A stretch of DNA of 64,000 nucleotides, from assembly GCF_900113765.1 (NCBI RefSeq), contig NZ_FOQO01000004.1, positions 124,001 through 188,000 on the forward strand, given 5' to 3'. A program made the translations under genes and the position numbers. Below the pieces are notes generated by a model. It ran no database searches and had not been told where the DNA came from. It saw only the letters and a program-made list of their open reading frames with translations. The stretch's first letter is position 1. Each line of letters starts with the position of its first letter. This document shows, in pieces, positions 42,476 to 51,340 of this stretch. This stretch comes from Parapedobacter indicus (GTDB lineage: Bacteria; Bacteroidota; Bacteroidia; Sphingobacteriales; Sphingobacteriaceae).

Positions 42476-43042
42476 CTCGGTTTTACGCAATTGCTGTTCG
42501 CGTTCCGCATCCCAGTATGCACAATCCAGTTCGATGAAGATCGATGAATAGGGAATTTTTGTTTCCGTTTTAATTACCAACACCTGAAACAGCGCCGCCG
42601 CCTCATCCATCTTTCCGAATATGTCTTCATGTGCCAATTCCTGTACTGCCTGGCCCTGTAGTATCGCATTGATATGCTGTTTGAAGGATCCGATGCCTGG
42701 CACCAGCGTTTCGTCAATCATGGTCATTTCTGCATCCCGGTACAGGACGGGTCTTACATGAGTAGTCGCATTAATGGAATCCAGCACCAGCGAGAGCACT
42801 TCCGGCAGATTCCCTTTACTGTTTACATAGGTCATACCTGCTGCTGCTTGCAATGGAAAAGCCTTGTCGACCACTAAAATCCAGTTGCGGTGCCCGAATA
42901 GCGGCAACTGATCGGAGAGCTCCTTTTCCCAGCTTACGTGGCCGCCATGAACTTCCGCCACGTGTGAAGTGTGCGAGTGTTGGCGACAAGCACCCGCACC
43001 GAGCGCCCCAATCAGGAGCATTCTTATAAAAAAACGTACCAT
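42458..43042 (-). CDS. Exported RbsD/FucU-like sugar-binding or mutarotase protein (lipoprotein)
   Basis: 194 residues. Signal peptide with lipobox (MLLIGALGAGAC), so it is membrane-anchored outside the cytoplasm. The rest matches the RbsD/FucU fold: LPLFGHRNWILVVDKAFPLQ (the catalytic His in GH), VPGIGSFKQHI, and a C-terminal SSIFIELDCAYWD strand. RbsD and FucU are cytoplasmic pyranose/furanose mutarotases; export is unusual. A strong AAAGGAG ribosome site precedes the ATG. It starts 2 bp after the stop of the GH116-like gene, so it probably handles the sugar that enzyme releases. Confidence 0.75.
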   Translation of the reverse strand: MVRFFIRMLLIGALGAGACRQHSHTSHVAEVHGGHVSWEKELSDQLPLFGHRNWILVVDKAFPLQAAAGMTYVNSKGNLPEVLSLVLDSINATTHVRPVLYRDAEMTMIDETLVPGIGSFKQHINAILQGQAVQELAHEDIFGKMDEAAALFQVLVIKTETKIPYSSIFIELDCAYWDAEREQQLRKTELRHAE

Positions 43043-43044
43043 GG

Positions 43045-45816
43045 TTAACTCCTTTTAATTGTTAATGTATCATGCTCTTCCAGTAAAAGTTCCGGCTCAA
43101 ATGTCACCAATAGGTCGTTTTCCACAACAGTGGTCCGGGCGTCGACCACACGATCATTACAGGTAACGATGACATGTCGCGTAAACGATTCCTGGGCCGA
43201 TGCCAACCTGAGCTGGGAAAGCCTAAGACGGCCGTACCGTAGCGCCAGCATATGCTGTTCACCGCCAGTTGAAGGTTGCCGGTGATAACTGCCCCAACCT
43301 TCGGCTGCTGTAAACGCCGCCTTAAATTCCCGCTGTTGTATTTTAGGTGCAAATGCCAGATATCCTTTTGGTCCATGGTATACAAAGCCACAGGCATTGA
43401 TAAACGTTCCATAGCTCGCCATGGCCCGTGCATAGTGATCGCTGCATTCGATTTCGTTGAAGGGGTTGCGTTGCGCCGCATGATAGCGGTCATGGATCAT
43501 CCGTGTCAACACCATGCTCTCTTCGACCATCCCCTCTCCCATCATGTGCGCGGCCACTTGGTGTTCAAAGCCGCTCATGCACTCGTGGAAGTATCCCATC
43601 TGCCAGGTTACGTTATCCCCATACGGCTGCTCCTCGTTGTGCGGATTGGTATTCATCACCATTCCCCCATCGCCTGCGATGGCGTAAGGCCTGCCCCCCA
43701 CGTGCGTCTTGATGTACGGACCCACGTCGGTAGTGAAGTTATATTTCCATAGTGCACGCAGCGCAGATAACGTCTGTTCCCTGTCCAGCACCCGCGGTAG
43801 CCCCACCTGAAATGTCCACGCCTGCCCGTATACTTGGTCGATATGGCAGGTATTGTACGAACCCAGCTTCGTGCGGCCACTCACCGCATCCGGCCGGTGG
43901 ATAAAGTACTCGCCATTGAAAAGCTGCATTTCCATGTTCTTTCGTCCATCCGTCACATACGTTGCACAACGGGCAGCAAACCCCGTATCGCCCACCTCTT
44001 CGGCCATGGCCTGACCCGCGCGGGCGGCAGCGATGCACAGGCCGACAATCCAGGCGATCTCGCCTTCCCAAACGGCATCCAGTGTATTTTCCATGGGCGT
44101 ATCGGTCATGCCGTCGCCGTTTCGGTCCTGCGCAAAAATAAACTCCATTGCCTTCCGGATATTCGGCCAGTTGCGCCGCAGAAAGGCCTCGTTGGCACTG
44201 GTCTGATGTTCGCGGTAGCATCGTAGGATGATAGCCGCCTGTCCGTCAATGGCCGGCCTCGTCTCATTTTCTGCACGGAAGATGACCGCGCCATCCGCGC
44301 GGAAAGCAACTCCCAGGTCGACCCGCTCACGCAAGTCGCGCTCAAGTACCGGAAACAACCGTGCAACAGCCTGTGCATATTGCCACACATGGGTACAAGT
44401 ACCGGCACACGCCCCTACCCCTTCCCAGCCCCAGAAACGGCCCGACGCAAACCGGTAGGTATTGGCCGTTGCCAGCGTACCGATGTTCAATACGGCACGA
44501 TCCAAAAACCATCGTGGCAATGTCGAGTCGATCCACGTATCCCGCCAGCGTTCGGTCAACCCGGTCAGCCGTTCGAAGTTTTCGGCTACGTACAGCCCCA
44601 CGGCACGCGCGTCCGAGAAGCGATTCGCATAGTAATATCCGTCATTCGCATCGGGAACCATTTTCTTCAGTTTCGGATGCGGATTATTGAAATGCCAACC
44701 AATCGAAAAATCCGCTTTGAATTGCCCCTCCGCTGAGGCTACCCCCTCCGTGACGATGCCACCCACCAACACCGAAGGCGTCTCCTGCTCCGCCAGTTCG
44801 TTTACCCGATTGTCAAAAAGCGCTGCACTGATCGGCCATGGCCGGATGCTAGCCAGGGGGCGCGCACCGGATGTATGCGACATCAGGTACATGCTGCCCG
44901 CGTCCGTTGCCAGCCGCAAGGTTTCATCTGCTGGAGTGCAGGTATAGTTCAGCGCGCAGTTTCCGGCCAGTGTCACCGCCTCGTTCCGTAAATTACCTTT
45001 TCCCAGCGCCTCCTGGCGTTCATACGTACCGTGGTTGCCAGGCCGTACATTGCTCGACAACTTGTTGACACCATTTTCCAGCCAGCCCAATACAGCTACT
45101 TGAATCTCCTGCCCTGTACGGTTATCGATCTGGAGGCGAAGAATGGTAGTGGGCAAGGAAGACGCATCGGCATCCAACGGAATAAACGGTGCATAGGCAG
45201 TGAGAACGACATCGACCGGCACATCGGCACTGTGATAATGAACCTTCGCAGTCGGGTAGGCCGATTCAAAGATCACTTCATCCCAACTGTCAGCATCCAA
45301 CGTTCTTACTACGGTCTTATTACCATATCGGATGCGCACCGCAAATCCCTGTTCCAGCACACGGCGGTTCTCAGCGATAGCCGGATCGACATAGGCCGAT
45401 CCATCCCGCGGGCGGATGCTTCTCAACGTCACTCCATCGTTCCATTGCACGGTTTTTGGATCGATGCCCTCGTGGGTTCCTTCTATCGTCTCGTTATACA
45501 GCTGCCAAAGCCAAAGCCGTCCGTCGCCACTCAGGTAGAGTGTGCCGGCATGAAAGCCACCAACTGGCATACCGATAAAGCGCAGCTCATTCCGGCTTTT
45601 GGTATAGCGCACCGGGTTACCGGGGGCCATGATCGACTTGATCCAATCGGGATCAAGGTTTTTGGTTTCGGGGATATTGTGCTTCGGGTAGAACGCAGCA
45701 AACACACTTTTTCCCCATGCGGGAAATTTCAATGCCATCAGCGAAGCAGACAATACTCCGGTTGTTTTTAAAAAGGTTCTTCTGTTATGTACAGGTCCGT
45801 TCTGATTCGCTTTCAT
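43045..45816 (-). CDS. GH116-like glycosidase (non-lysosomal glucosylceramidase family), Tat-exported
   Basis: 923 residues. An N-terminal twin-arginine signal (NRRTFLKTTGVLSASLMAL) predicts export in folded form. A beta-rich N-terminal domain of about 400 residues (GBA2_N-like, opening with RNELRFIGMPVGGFHAGTLYLSGDGRLWLWQLYN) is followed by an (alpha/alpha)6 catalytic domain (FLDRAVLNIGTLATANTYRF, FPVLERDLRERVDLG, DGMTDTPMENTLDAVW, YNTCHIDQVYGQAW). I could not place the nucleophile and acid with confidence. Known members are beta-glucosidases, glucosylceramidases and beta-xylosidases; the substrate is open. It heads an operon with the RbsD-like gene. Confidence 0.82.
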   Translation of the reverse strand: MKANQNGPVHNRRTFLKTTGVLSASLMALKFPAWGKSVFAAFYPKHNIPETKNLDPDWIKSIMAPGNPVRYTKSRNELRFIGMPVGGFHAGTLYLSGDGRLWLWQLYNETIEGTHEGIDPKTVQWNDGVTLRSIRPRDGSAYVDPAIAENRRVLEQGFAVRIRYGNKTVVRTLDADSWDEVIFESAYPTAKVHYHSADVPVDVVLTAYAPFIPLDADASSLPTTILRLQIDNRTGQEIQVAVLGWLENGVNKLSSNVRPGNHGTYERQEALGKGNLRNEAVTLAGNCALNYTCTPADETLRLATDAGSMYLMSHTSGARPLASIRPWPISAALFDNRVNELAEQETPSVLVGGIVTEGVASAEGQFKADFSIGWHFNNPHPKLKKMVPDANDGYYYANRFSDARAVGLYVAENFERLTGLTERWRDTWIDSTLPRWFLDRAVLNIGTLATANTYRFASGRFWGWEGVGACAGTCTHVWQYAQAVARLFPVLERDLRERVDLGVAFRADGAVIFRAENETRPAIDGQAAIILRCYREHQTSANEAFLRRNWPNIRKAMEFIFAQDRNGDGMTDTPMENTLDAVWEGEIAWIVGLCIAAARAGQAMAEEVGDTGFAARCATYVTDGRKNMEMQLFNGEYFIHRPDAVSGRTKLGSYNTCHIDQVYGQAWTFQVGLPRVLDREQTLSALRALWKYNFTTDVGPYIKTHVGGRPYAIAGDGGMVMNTNPHNEEQPYGDNVTWQMGYFHECMSGFEHQVAAHMMGEGMVEESMVLTRMIHDRYHAAQRNPFNEIECSDHYARAMASYGTFINACGFVYHGPKGYLAFAPKIQQREFKAAFTAAEGWGSYHRQPSTGGEQHMLALRYGRLRLSQLRLASAQESFTRHVIVTCNDRVVDARTTVVENDLLVTFEPELLLEEHDTLTIKRS

Positions 45817-46073
45817 TTGTATGGTTTATAAAGGGATGCCCCTAGGAGCCATTCCCACTGTGGTATTACCAATTTGGATTTTGGGACAGCCGATTTTTCC
45901 GGATGCATGCACATTTTGGTTTACCACGGGTTGTCGTTCCTATTGGTTACAGCTTACTAATATCGCGATATGCCAGGCCTAATCGTTCAGCCTAATTAGC
46001 CAAACTGTAAATTATCTTAGCCTGCGGATAGCTTTAACCCGTATTACGCTGTAGTCACAAACGCCATCCAGCG

Positions 46074-46622
46074 TCATATGTTTTGCGGAACCAACTTTTG
46101 TCCTTGCACGACATGCCGCAGGTTATGGTAAATCACTACCCTGAGTGTATCCCCAAGGCGCAATTTTATCCATTTTGATATCGAGATCGATGTTTTGACC
46201 CGGGTCAAGTTGGTTTGTCTGGAAGCTTCGAGGAGTTGGAGTATCTGTTCCTGCTGATGGATGAATTTATCCAACACCGATGGGTCCAGTGTGCTATCCG
46301 CTGGATCCATCGATTTAAAGGTCTTCATTTTGTTTAGCCGCTCTTTGGGCAACATGCTTTTCGCAAAATAATCTCCCAAAAGCCCGGGCTTGAAAACAGC
46401 CGATGGCCGATGTTTTGAATTCTGGATGCGAAATTCAATTTCCGGAATGTAAAAATCCCCATACCGATTTAGATGTTCCATACATTCCAATATACTCCAG
46501 CCACCAGCGACGGGCTTCCGGTTCAGTATCTCCTGCGGCAATTGCTTAAATGATTGTACCGTCTGGATGTGCTGCCGTGTGAGGCCGGTCAATTCGGTCA
46601 ATAACTCTTCCACATTTATCAT
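46074..46622 (-). CDS. DinB-like metal-dependent four-helix protein
   Basis: 182 residues from ATG 46622 (the frame start at 46640 is TTG). Four-helix DinB_2 fold with the metal-binding histidine triad: WSILECMEHLNRYGDFY and YHNLRHVVQGQ supply the expected His residues. Related proteins are bacillithiol- or mycothiol-dependent transferases, but many DinB proteins have no known role. It lies 55 bp downstream of a Crp/Fnr-type gene on the same strand. Confidence 0.85.
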   Translation of the reverse strand: MINVEELLTELTGLTRQHIQTVQSFKQLPQEILNRKPVAGGWSILECMEHLNRYGDFYIPEIEFRIQNSKHRPSAVFKPGLLGDYFAKSMLPKERLNKMKTFKSMDPADSTLDPSVLDKFIHQQEQILQLLEASRQTNLTRVKTSISISKWIKLRLGDTLRVVIYHNLRHVVQGQKLVPQNI

Positions 46623-46677
46623 ACACGATTTTAGAAGCAAAGCTGTCCTATTTTCGACAGATAATCATTGATTCAAG

Positions 46678-47214
46678 TCAAGATTTTTTGAGGCGGGACA
46701 ACGTTTCGGGGGCCATCCGCAAATACGATGCGATGTGTTTATGCGGAATTTGCTGAAACAATTGCGGGCTTCGTTTCAATACACGCTGGTACCGGTCTTT
46801 CGGTGAACTGGTGAGCATGTCCTTCTCGCGTTCCAGTTGCTGAAGCACCAATTGTTCCAGCATATCCTGCCACAATTGTCTGTTAGCCGGATTCAGCTCA
46901 ACGAACGACAGATAAGCCGCTTTGGAAATAACTTTCACCTCGGTCCGTTTGATGGCCTGAATGTAAAAGTCGGACGGTTTTCCGCTAATAAAACTGTCCA
47001 ACGACGTGATAAAGTCACCTTGGTATCCAAACCTCACAATGTGCTCTTCCTCCCCATCAAGCATACAGACTTTCAAGCTGCCCGACACCACGTAGTAGAG
47101 CTTCTTCTCAACCATACCGTATTCAGCGAGGTATTGATTTCGCTCTACGACGATGGACTTTTCCCACAAATGGAGGTTTTCAATCCGATTGTACAATTCA
47201 CTTACGGCATTCAT
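46678..47214 (-). CDS. Crp/Fnr family transcriptional regulator
   Basis: 178 residues. N-terminal cyclic-nucleotide-binding-type beta-barrel (YVVSGSLKVCMLDGEEEHIVRFGYQGDFITSLDSFISGKPS), a long helix, and a short C-terminal DNA-binding part (FQQIPHKHIASYLRMAPETLSRLKK). The cysteines of an FNR iron-sulfur cluster are absent. At 178 residues it is shorter than Crp, as usual for this Bacteroidota group. It probably acts with the downstream DinB-like gene. Confidence 0.88.
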   Translation of the reverse strand: MNAVSELYNRIENLHLWEKSIVVERNQYLAEYGMVEKKLYYVVSGSLKVCMLDGEEEHIVRFGYQGDFITSLDSFISGKPSDFYIQAIKRTEVKVISKAAYLSFVELNPANRQLWQDMLEQLVLQQLEREKDMLTSSPKDRYQRVLKRSPQLFQQIPHKHIASYLRMAPETLSRLKKS

Positions 47215-47250
47215 CGATCACGCGTTCGTTTTTTCTGCCCTAATATTCCG

Positions 47251-48435
47251 TCAAAACAGCTCAAGTGGATCCATCGCCAGAAACGTTTCCCAAGGAATCC
47301 CCGATGCCCCGATCAACAACACTTTATCCGGCTCCACAGCTTTGCGGAATGCAGGCATGCCAACACCGGTGTGCGTTTTTCCGCTCTTCACTTCCAGTCC
47401 CACCACCTTGCCCCGCCGTTCCAATACAAAGTCGACTTCATGTCCCCCTTCCCGCCAATAGTGAATGTGATATCCTCCGGTATAAGCGCTATTGATTAAA
47501 TGCGCGCCAACGGCAGATTCCACCATATGTCCCCATTCATCCGGCTTTTGGCGGATTTCTGAAAACTGCTCATCCCGCTGCGCGCTGATCAACGCCGTAT
47601 TGTGTACCTGGAATTTCGGACTGGATGAGCGTTTACGGATTAATTTGGGGTCATACTTTTCCAAACCGCCGAGTAAACCTGCCGTGTTCAGCAAATCCAG
47701 GTAATGCGCTAACGTCGTCGTATTACCGGCATCTACGAGCTGGCCCAGCATTTTGGAATAGGCCATTATCTTTCCCGAATAGACACACCCCATCTCAAAT
47801 AACCGCCTCATCAATGCCGGTTTGTCTACACGCGTCAGCATTAGGATATCGCGCGAAATACTCGTCTCAATCAACGAATCGTGTACATACCTTTTCCAAC
47901 GGTCTTCATCGCCTTTAAGCGTTGCAGCTCCCGGATATCCCCCAAACCATACATATGTTGCCACATCCCACCCAAACGCGTCGCGCATTTCGCTAAAAGA
48001 CCAATGCCCCAAATAGGATGTCTCAAATCTACCGGCCAACGATTCCGTAAGCCCTTGCTGCAACAAAAGCCGGGAAGAACCTAATAGGATAACTTTCAAC
48101 GTGCGCCCCTCACGGGTATCGGTATCCCACAACAATTTGACCGTTTCGCTCCAATTTGCAATCTTTTGGATTTCGTCGATTACGAGCAAAAATTCGGAAG
48201 CTTGCTGTTGCTTCATTATCAGCCTTGCTGTTTCCCATTGTTGCTCCAACCAAACGGTCCCCGCTGCCGATATCGCGTCGGCCGTAACGAAATGGAAAGC
48301 ATGCTGATAGCCGGCCGTCAATTGGGTCACAAGTGTAGTTTTTCCCACTTGTCGAGGCCCCATTACCACCTGGATAAAATTTCTAGGCTCGCTAATCCGA
48401 GACTTAAGAACTTGTAAATAAGGCCTTTCAAACAT
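47251..48435 (-). CDS. AAA_14/DUF4143 ATPase with nuclease-like C-terminus
   Basis: 394 residues from ATG 48435 (the frame start at 48453 is TTG). Walker A VMGPRQVGKTTL near 24-35 and Walker B FLLVIDEIQKI near 85-95 belong to the AAA_14 family; the middle (LMLTRVDKPALMRRLFEMGCVYSGKIMAYSKM) and C-terminal (IHYWREGGHEVDFVLERRGKVVGLEVKSGK) parts match DUF4143, with EVDF and EVK as in PD-(D/E)xK nuclease folds. Such genes are scattered in bacteria and have no settled function. Two tandem palindromes overlap the leader. Confidence 0.9.
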   Translation of the reverse strand: MFERPYLQVLKSRISEPRNFIQVVMGPRQVGKTTLVTQLTAGYQHAFHFVTADAISAAGTVWLEQQWETARLIMKQQQASEFLLVIDEIQKIANWSETVKLLWDTDTREGRTLKVILLGSSRLLLQQGLTESLAGRFETSYLGHWSFSEMRDAFGWDVATYVWFGGYPGAATLKGDEDRWKRYVHDSLIETSISRDILMLTRVDKPALMRRLFEMGCVYSGKIMAYSKMLGQLVDAGNTTTLAHYLDLLNTAGLLGGLEKYDPKLIRKRSSSPKFQVHNTALISAQRDEQFSEIRQKPDEWGHMVESAVGAHLINSAYTGGYHIHYWREGGHEVDFVLERRGKVVGLEVKSGKTHTGVGMPAFRKAVEPDKVLLIGASGIPWETFLAMDPLELF

Positions 48436-48442
48436 GATTAAA

Positions 48443-48487
48443 ATTTTACTCAATACAATGAGTAAAATTACTCAATATATTGAGTAA
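48443..48487. promoter_or_regulatory. Tandem palindromes upstream of the AAA_14 gene
   Basis: A 24-bp imperfect palindrome at 48444-48467 (TTTTACTCAATA then CAATGAGTAAAA) is directly followed by the perfect 20-bp palindrome TTACTCAATATATTGAGTAA at 48468-48487. Both share the half-site ACTCAATA. They end 8 bp before the start codon, so a protein here would block transcription or translation initiation. Confidence 0.7.
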
Positions 48488-48547
48488 AACCAAATGGAGT
48501 CTATATGCCAAGTGTAGATTGTAACGGAACAAGGGCATTTTCACCTA

Positions 48548-49918
48548 TTACAACGACCGCGCCGATTTGCCTTGCCGCCAATGGTCCTCTATTTCTTCTA
48601 ACGACTTTCCTTTGGTTTCCGGGATGTAAAAGTAGCCCCACAATAGGCCAAGGACACAAATAAGCGCGTAGCTCCAAAAGGTATAAGCCACACCGAGCGT
48701 ATTAACCAGTTTTAAGAATGTAAAGGCAACAATGGCGTTAAATCCCCAATGGGCCAGCGAGCCCACGCTCATGCCCAAGCTTCTGGTGCGGAGTGGGAAG
48801 ATTTCGGAAATTAATAACCAGCCGAGTGGCGCTAGGCTGATGGCGATGAAGATGATAAACGCAATGATGCTTCCTGCAGCATAATAAGGCAGCATATCAC
48901 CCAGCTGCTCACCGAAATGGAAGCTTACACCCAGTACCGCCAATGACGGTATCATGCCGCTGATACCGATCAGAAAAAGTTTACGCCTGCCCCATCGGTC
49001 GAGCATAATGACAGAAAAAGCACATGCCGCCACGTTGGCCGCACCGATGATGATAGCCGGTATGATGGAAGCCGTATTGCTCACGATGCCTGCCATTTTG
49101 AAAATAGTGGGCGAATAGTAAATAATCGTATTCACACCGGAAAACTGTTGGAAAAAGAAAATCATCACGGTGATGGATAGCGGTATCCGGAGCCATGGTT
49201 TAAACAGCTCCTTCACACCCGAGTTGTTCCGCGACACCGTTAGGTCGTATTGCACGTCTTGTATAATTTGCTGGGCTTGATCCTTACTTTCGATTTGCTC
49301 CAGAATGGCGCGACCTTTTTCCAGCTTATTTTTGGAAATCAGCCATCGGGGCGATTCGGGAAGGAAAAACATCCCGATAAGCAAGGCAATGGCGGGATAT
49401 ATCCCCACCATAAACATGGCCCGCCAGGATTCAAGATCCTGGTCGTTAGACAGCCAATAGTCGGTAATGTAAGAGGCTAAAATGCCAATGGTTATCATGA
49501 GCTGATTGAGCGTCACCAATCCGCCCCGGTATTTCTTCGGCGAGATTTCGGCAATATACATCGGCACGACATAGGAGGTAATGCCGATGGCAATACCAAT
49601 GACCACCCGCATGATAATCAATTCGGTAATGCTGGAAGCATACGCACATCCCAACGACGCGCCGAAGAAAATGATGGCATTCACGATGATCATTTTCTTT
49701 CTTCCCAATACCTCCGTGATGCCACCGCTCGCAATCGCGCCGATGATAGCGCCGACCAATACCGACGTGGTCAGCCATTCCAACTGGCTGTCGGAGAGTG
49801 TCCAATGTTCCTGTAAGAACGGCAGCGCACCGGAGATCACACCAGTGTCAAATCCAAATAGCAAGCCACCGATGGCCGCTACCATAGCGATAAACAATAC
49901 AATCCGGGGAATTTTCAT
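48548..49918 (-). CDS. MFS sugar porter, predicted ketose transporter
   Basis: 456 residues with 12 membrane segments. Sugar porter family signatures are present: GFDTGVISGALPFL, the RKKMI after segment 2, PESPRWLI at the end of segment 6, QQFSGVNTIIYYSPTIF in segment 7, and PETKGKSLEEIE at the C-terminus. These proteins move monosaccharides with protons across the inner membrane. Given the GH32, SusCD and kinase genes upstream in the same direction, fructose or a related ketose is the likely cargo. It lies 36 bp after the kinase gene. Confidence 0.88.
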   Translation of the reverse strand: MKIPRIVLFIAMVAAIGGLLFGFDTGVISGALPFLQEHWTLSDSQLEWLTTSVLVGAIIGAIASGGITEVLGRKKMIIVNAIIFFGASLGCAYASSITELIIMRVVIGIAIGITSYVVPMYIAEISPKKYRGGLVTLNQLMITIGILASYITDYWLSNDQDLESWRAMFMVGIYPAIALLIGMFFLPESPRWLISKNKLEKGRAILEQIESKDQAQQIIQDVQYDLTVSRNNSGVKELFKPWLRIPLSITVMIFFFQQFSGVNTIIYYSPTIFKMAGIVSNTASIIPAIIIGAANVAACAFSVIMLDRWGRRKLFLIGISGMIPSLAVLGVSFHFGEQLGDMLPYYAAGSIIAFIIFIAISLAPLGWLLISEIFPLRTRSLGMSVGSLAHWGFNAIVAFTFLKLVNTLGVAYTFWSYALICVLGLLWGYFYIPETKGKSLEEIEDHWRQGKSARSL

Positions 49919-49954
49919 AATTGGTATTAATTGGATAAAATCGAATAACGTGTT

Positions 49955-51283
49955 TTAATTAACGAATGTCGAAGCGGAGCCAGCTATGGCATTCAGGCAA
50001 GCTCCGAATGCGGCTTCTTCGTCATACGGTGAAAAAATAAGGGCGGTTTTAAACTGCTCTTCAAAAGCGCGGCACAACACGGGATTCCGTTTGAGCGCAT
50101 TGCCCGAGCCTACGAGTACCGACTTGGCACTGCGTACCTCTTCCGGAAGCGCTTGGTAGAATTGGTAGAGTTCGCGACAAATGCCTTTCAGAAGCCCGAT
50201 AATTAGGTTGTCGGGCGTAAAGTTGTGCGTGGAGATATTTTCGATATGCCCCCGCTTGTCCGGCGCGGAGCGCGTACCGTCAAAAAGCGTCTCTACGATG
50301 GGCAGATCAAATGAATCATCCTTGTAGGCAACGGATGTCATGATCTGATAAAAATCAATCCCTTCGGTTGGCGATGCGCTGAATTTCGCTACCGTCTCCT
50401 CAAAAAACGTCCGCAACATGGCAAAAGCCTGGCCACCACACAGTGCGGCCCCGACCAGCATGTATCCGCCACCCGGAAACGGGCGGGTCTCTACGCCCGG
50501 TATTTTCATGTATTTATCCGAAAAGACGGAGACTTGGCTGCTGGTGCCCACGGTTACGTGGATGGATTGCTTCAACTGGCTCACGGACCCCAAAAATGCC
50601 GCTTGATTGTCGCCAACCGCCATATAAACCGGTATATCACGGTAGTGCCCACGGGAAACGGTCGATTCGGCGAGTTCCGGAAGCAGCCCACTGTCGATAC
50701 CGACCTTGGCGAGCCCGGCGTGGTCGAAATTCAACCGCTCCACATCAAACAAGCCAAGGCCCGCACCATTGGAATAATCGGTAACGGGTACCTGCTGGCC
50801 AACCAGTTTCATGACCACAAAATCCATGATGGTACAGATTTTCCCAATCCCGTCGGGTACCAGGCCATTGCGGCAGTTGTAAAAATGAGTGGCTAGCCCA
50901 AAACCGGCGGGCACCGCGTGGCCCGTTGATTCGGAAAGAAACGCGGAATACGTCATACCCGTTTTATAGCGCAAATTCGCACGGCCATCCTGCCAGGTAT
51001 AAAGTGGACTGATCGCATCGCCTTCCCGATTTACATACAGCATCCCATGCATCTGCCCCGTAATCCCGATGCCCTGGATGGCCGTGTAGCGGACCGAAAA
51101 ATCATCGATCATCGTGCGCACAATTTCCAGAATACGCATGGGATTTTGCGCACGTTCCCAACGTTTGGTTGAGGGAATCCCGGCGTCATTGGGTATGGTT
51201 ACGGATTCTATTTCGCGGCTTTCTGCCGTATAAGCAACACCGCTGATGGAGCTGGTACCGATATCTATTCCAACAAAGTACAT
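49955..51283 (-). CDS. FGGY family carbohydrate kinase, predicted ketose kinase
   Basis: 442 residues. N-terminal phosphate-binding loop GIDIGTSSIS (5-14), GQMHG at 76-80, TWQDGR at 96-101, catalytic-base Asp225 in GDNQAA and GTSSQ at 246-250, then GSGNAL in the C-terminal ATP-binding domain. The GQMHG box is shared by xylulokinase and sedoheptulokinase. By context it would phosphorylate the sugar freed by the GH32 enzymes, most simply fructose, though PfkB or ROK kinases usually do this. Xylulose, sedoheptulose or another ketose is possible. It is 57 bp downstream of the GH32 gene and upstream of the sugar porter gene. Confidence 0.82.
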   Translation of the reverse strand: MYFVGIDIGTSSISGVAYTAESREIESVTIPNDAGIPSTKRWERAQNPMRILEIVRTMIDDFSVRYTAIQGIGITGQMHGMLYVNREGDAISPLYTWQDGRANLRYKTGMTYSAFLSESTGHAVPAGFGLATHFYNCRNGLVPDGIGKICTIMDFVVMKLVGQQVPVTDYSNGAGLGLFDVERLNFDHAGLAKVGIDSGLLPELAESTVSRGHYRDIPVYMAVGDNQAAFLGSVSQLKQSIHVTVGTSSQVSVFSDKYMKIPGVETRPFPGGGYMLVGAALCGGQAFAMLRTFFEETVAKFSASPTEGIDFYQIMTSVAYKDDSFDLPIVETLFDGTRSAPDKRGHIENISTHNFTPDNLIIGLLKGICRELYQFYQALPEEVRSAKSVLVGSGNALKRNPVLCRAFEEQFKTALIFSPYDEEAAFGACLNAIAGSASTFVN

Positions 51284-51340
51284 AAACGCTATTTCTGTTC
51301 GCTATCTTACGTAAAAACAAGGATATTGCAAATCAAAAAA

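Noticed and set aside
45031..45771. Plus-strand open frame of 246 codons
   Set aside because: Antisense to the N-terminal half of the GH116-like gene; no motif, no ribosome site, no neighbour reading the same way.
45817..46073. Possible small gene or promoter before the GH116-like gene
   Set aside because: No open frame with start and coding character and no full promoter match; left as plain intergenic sequence.
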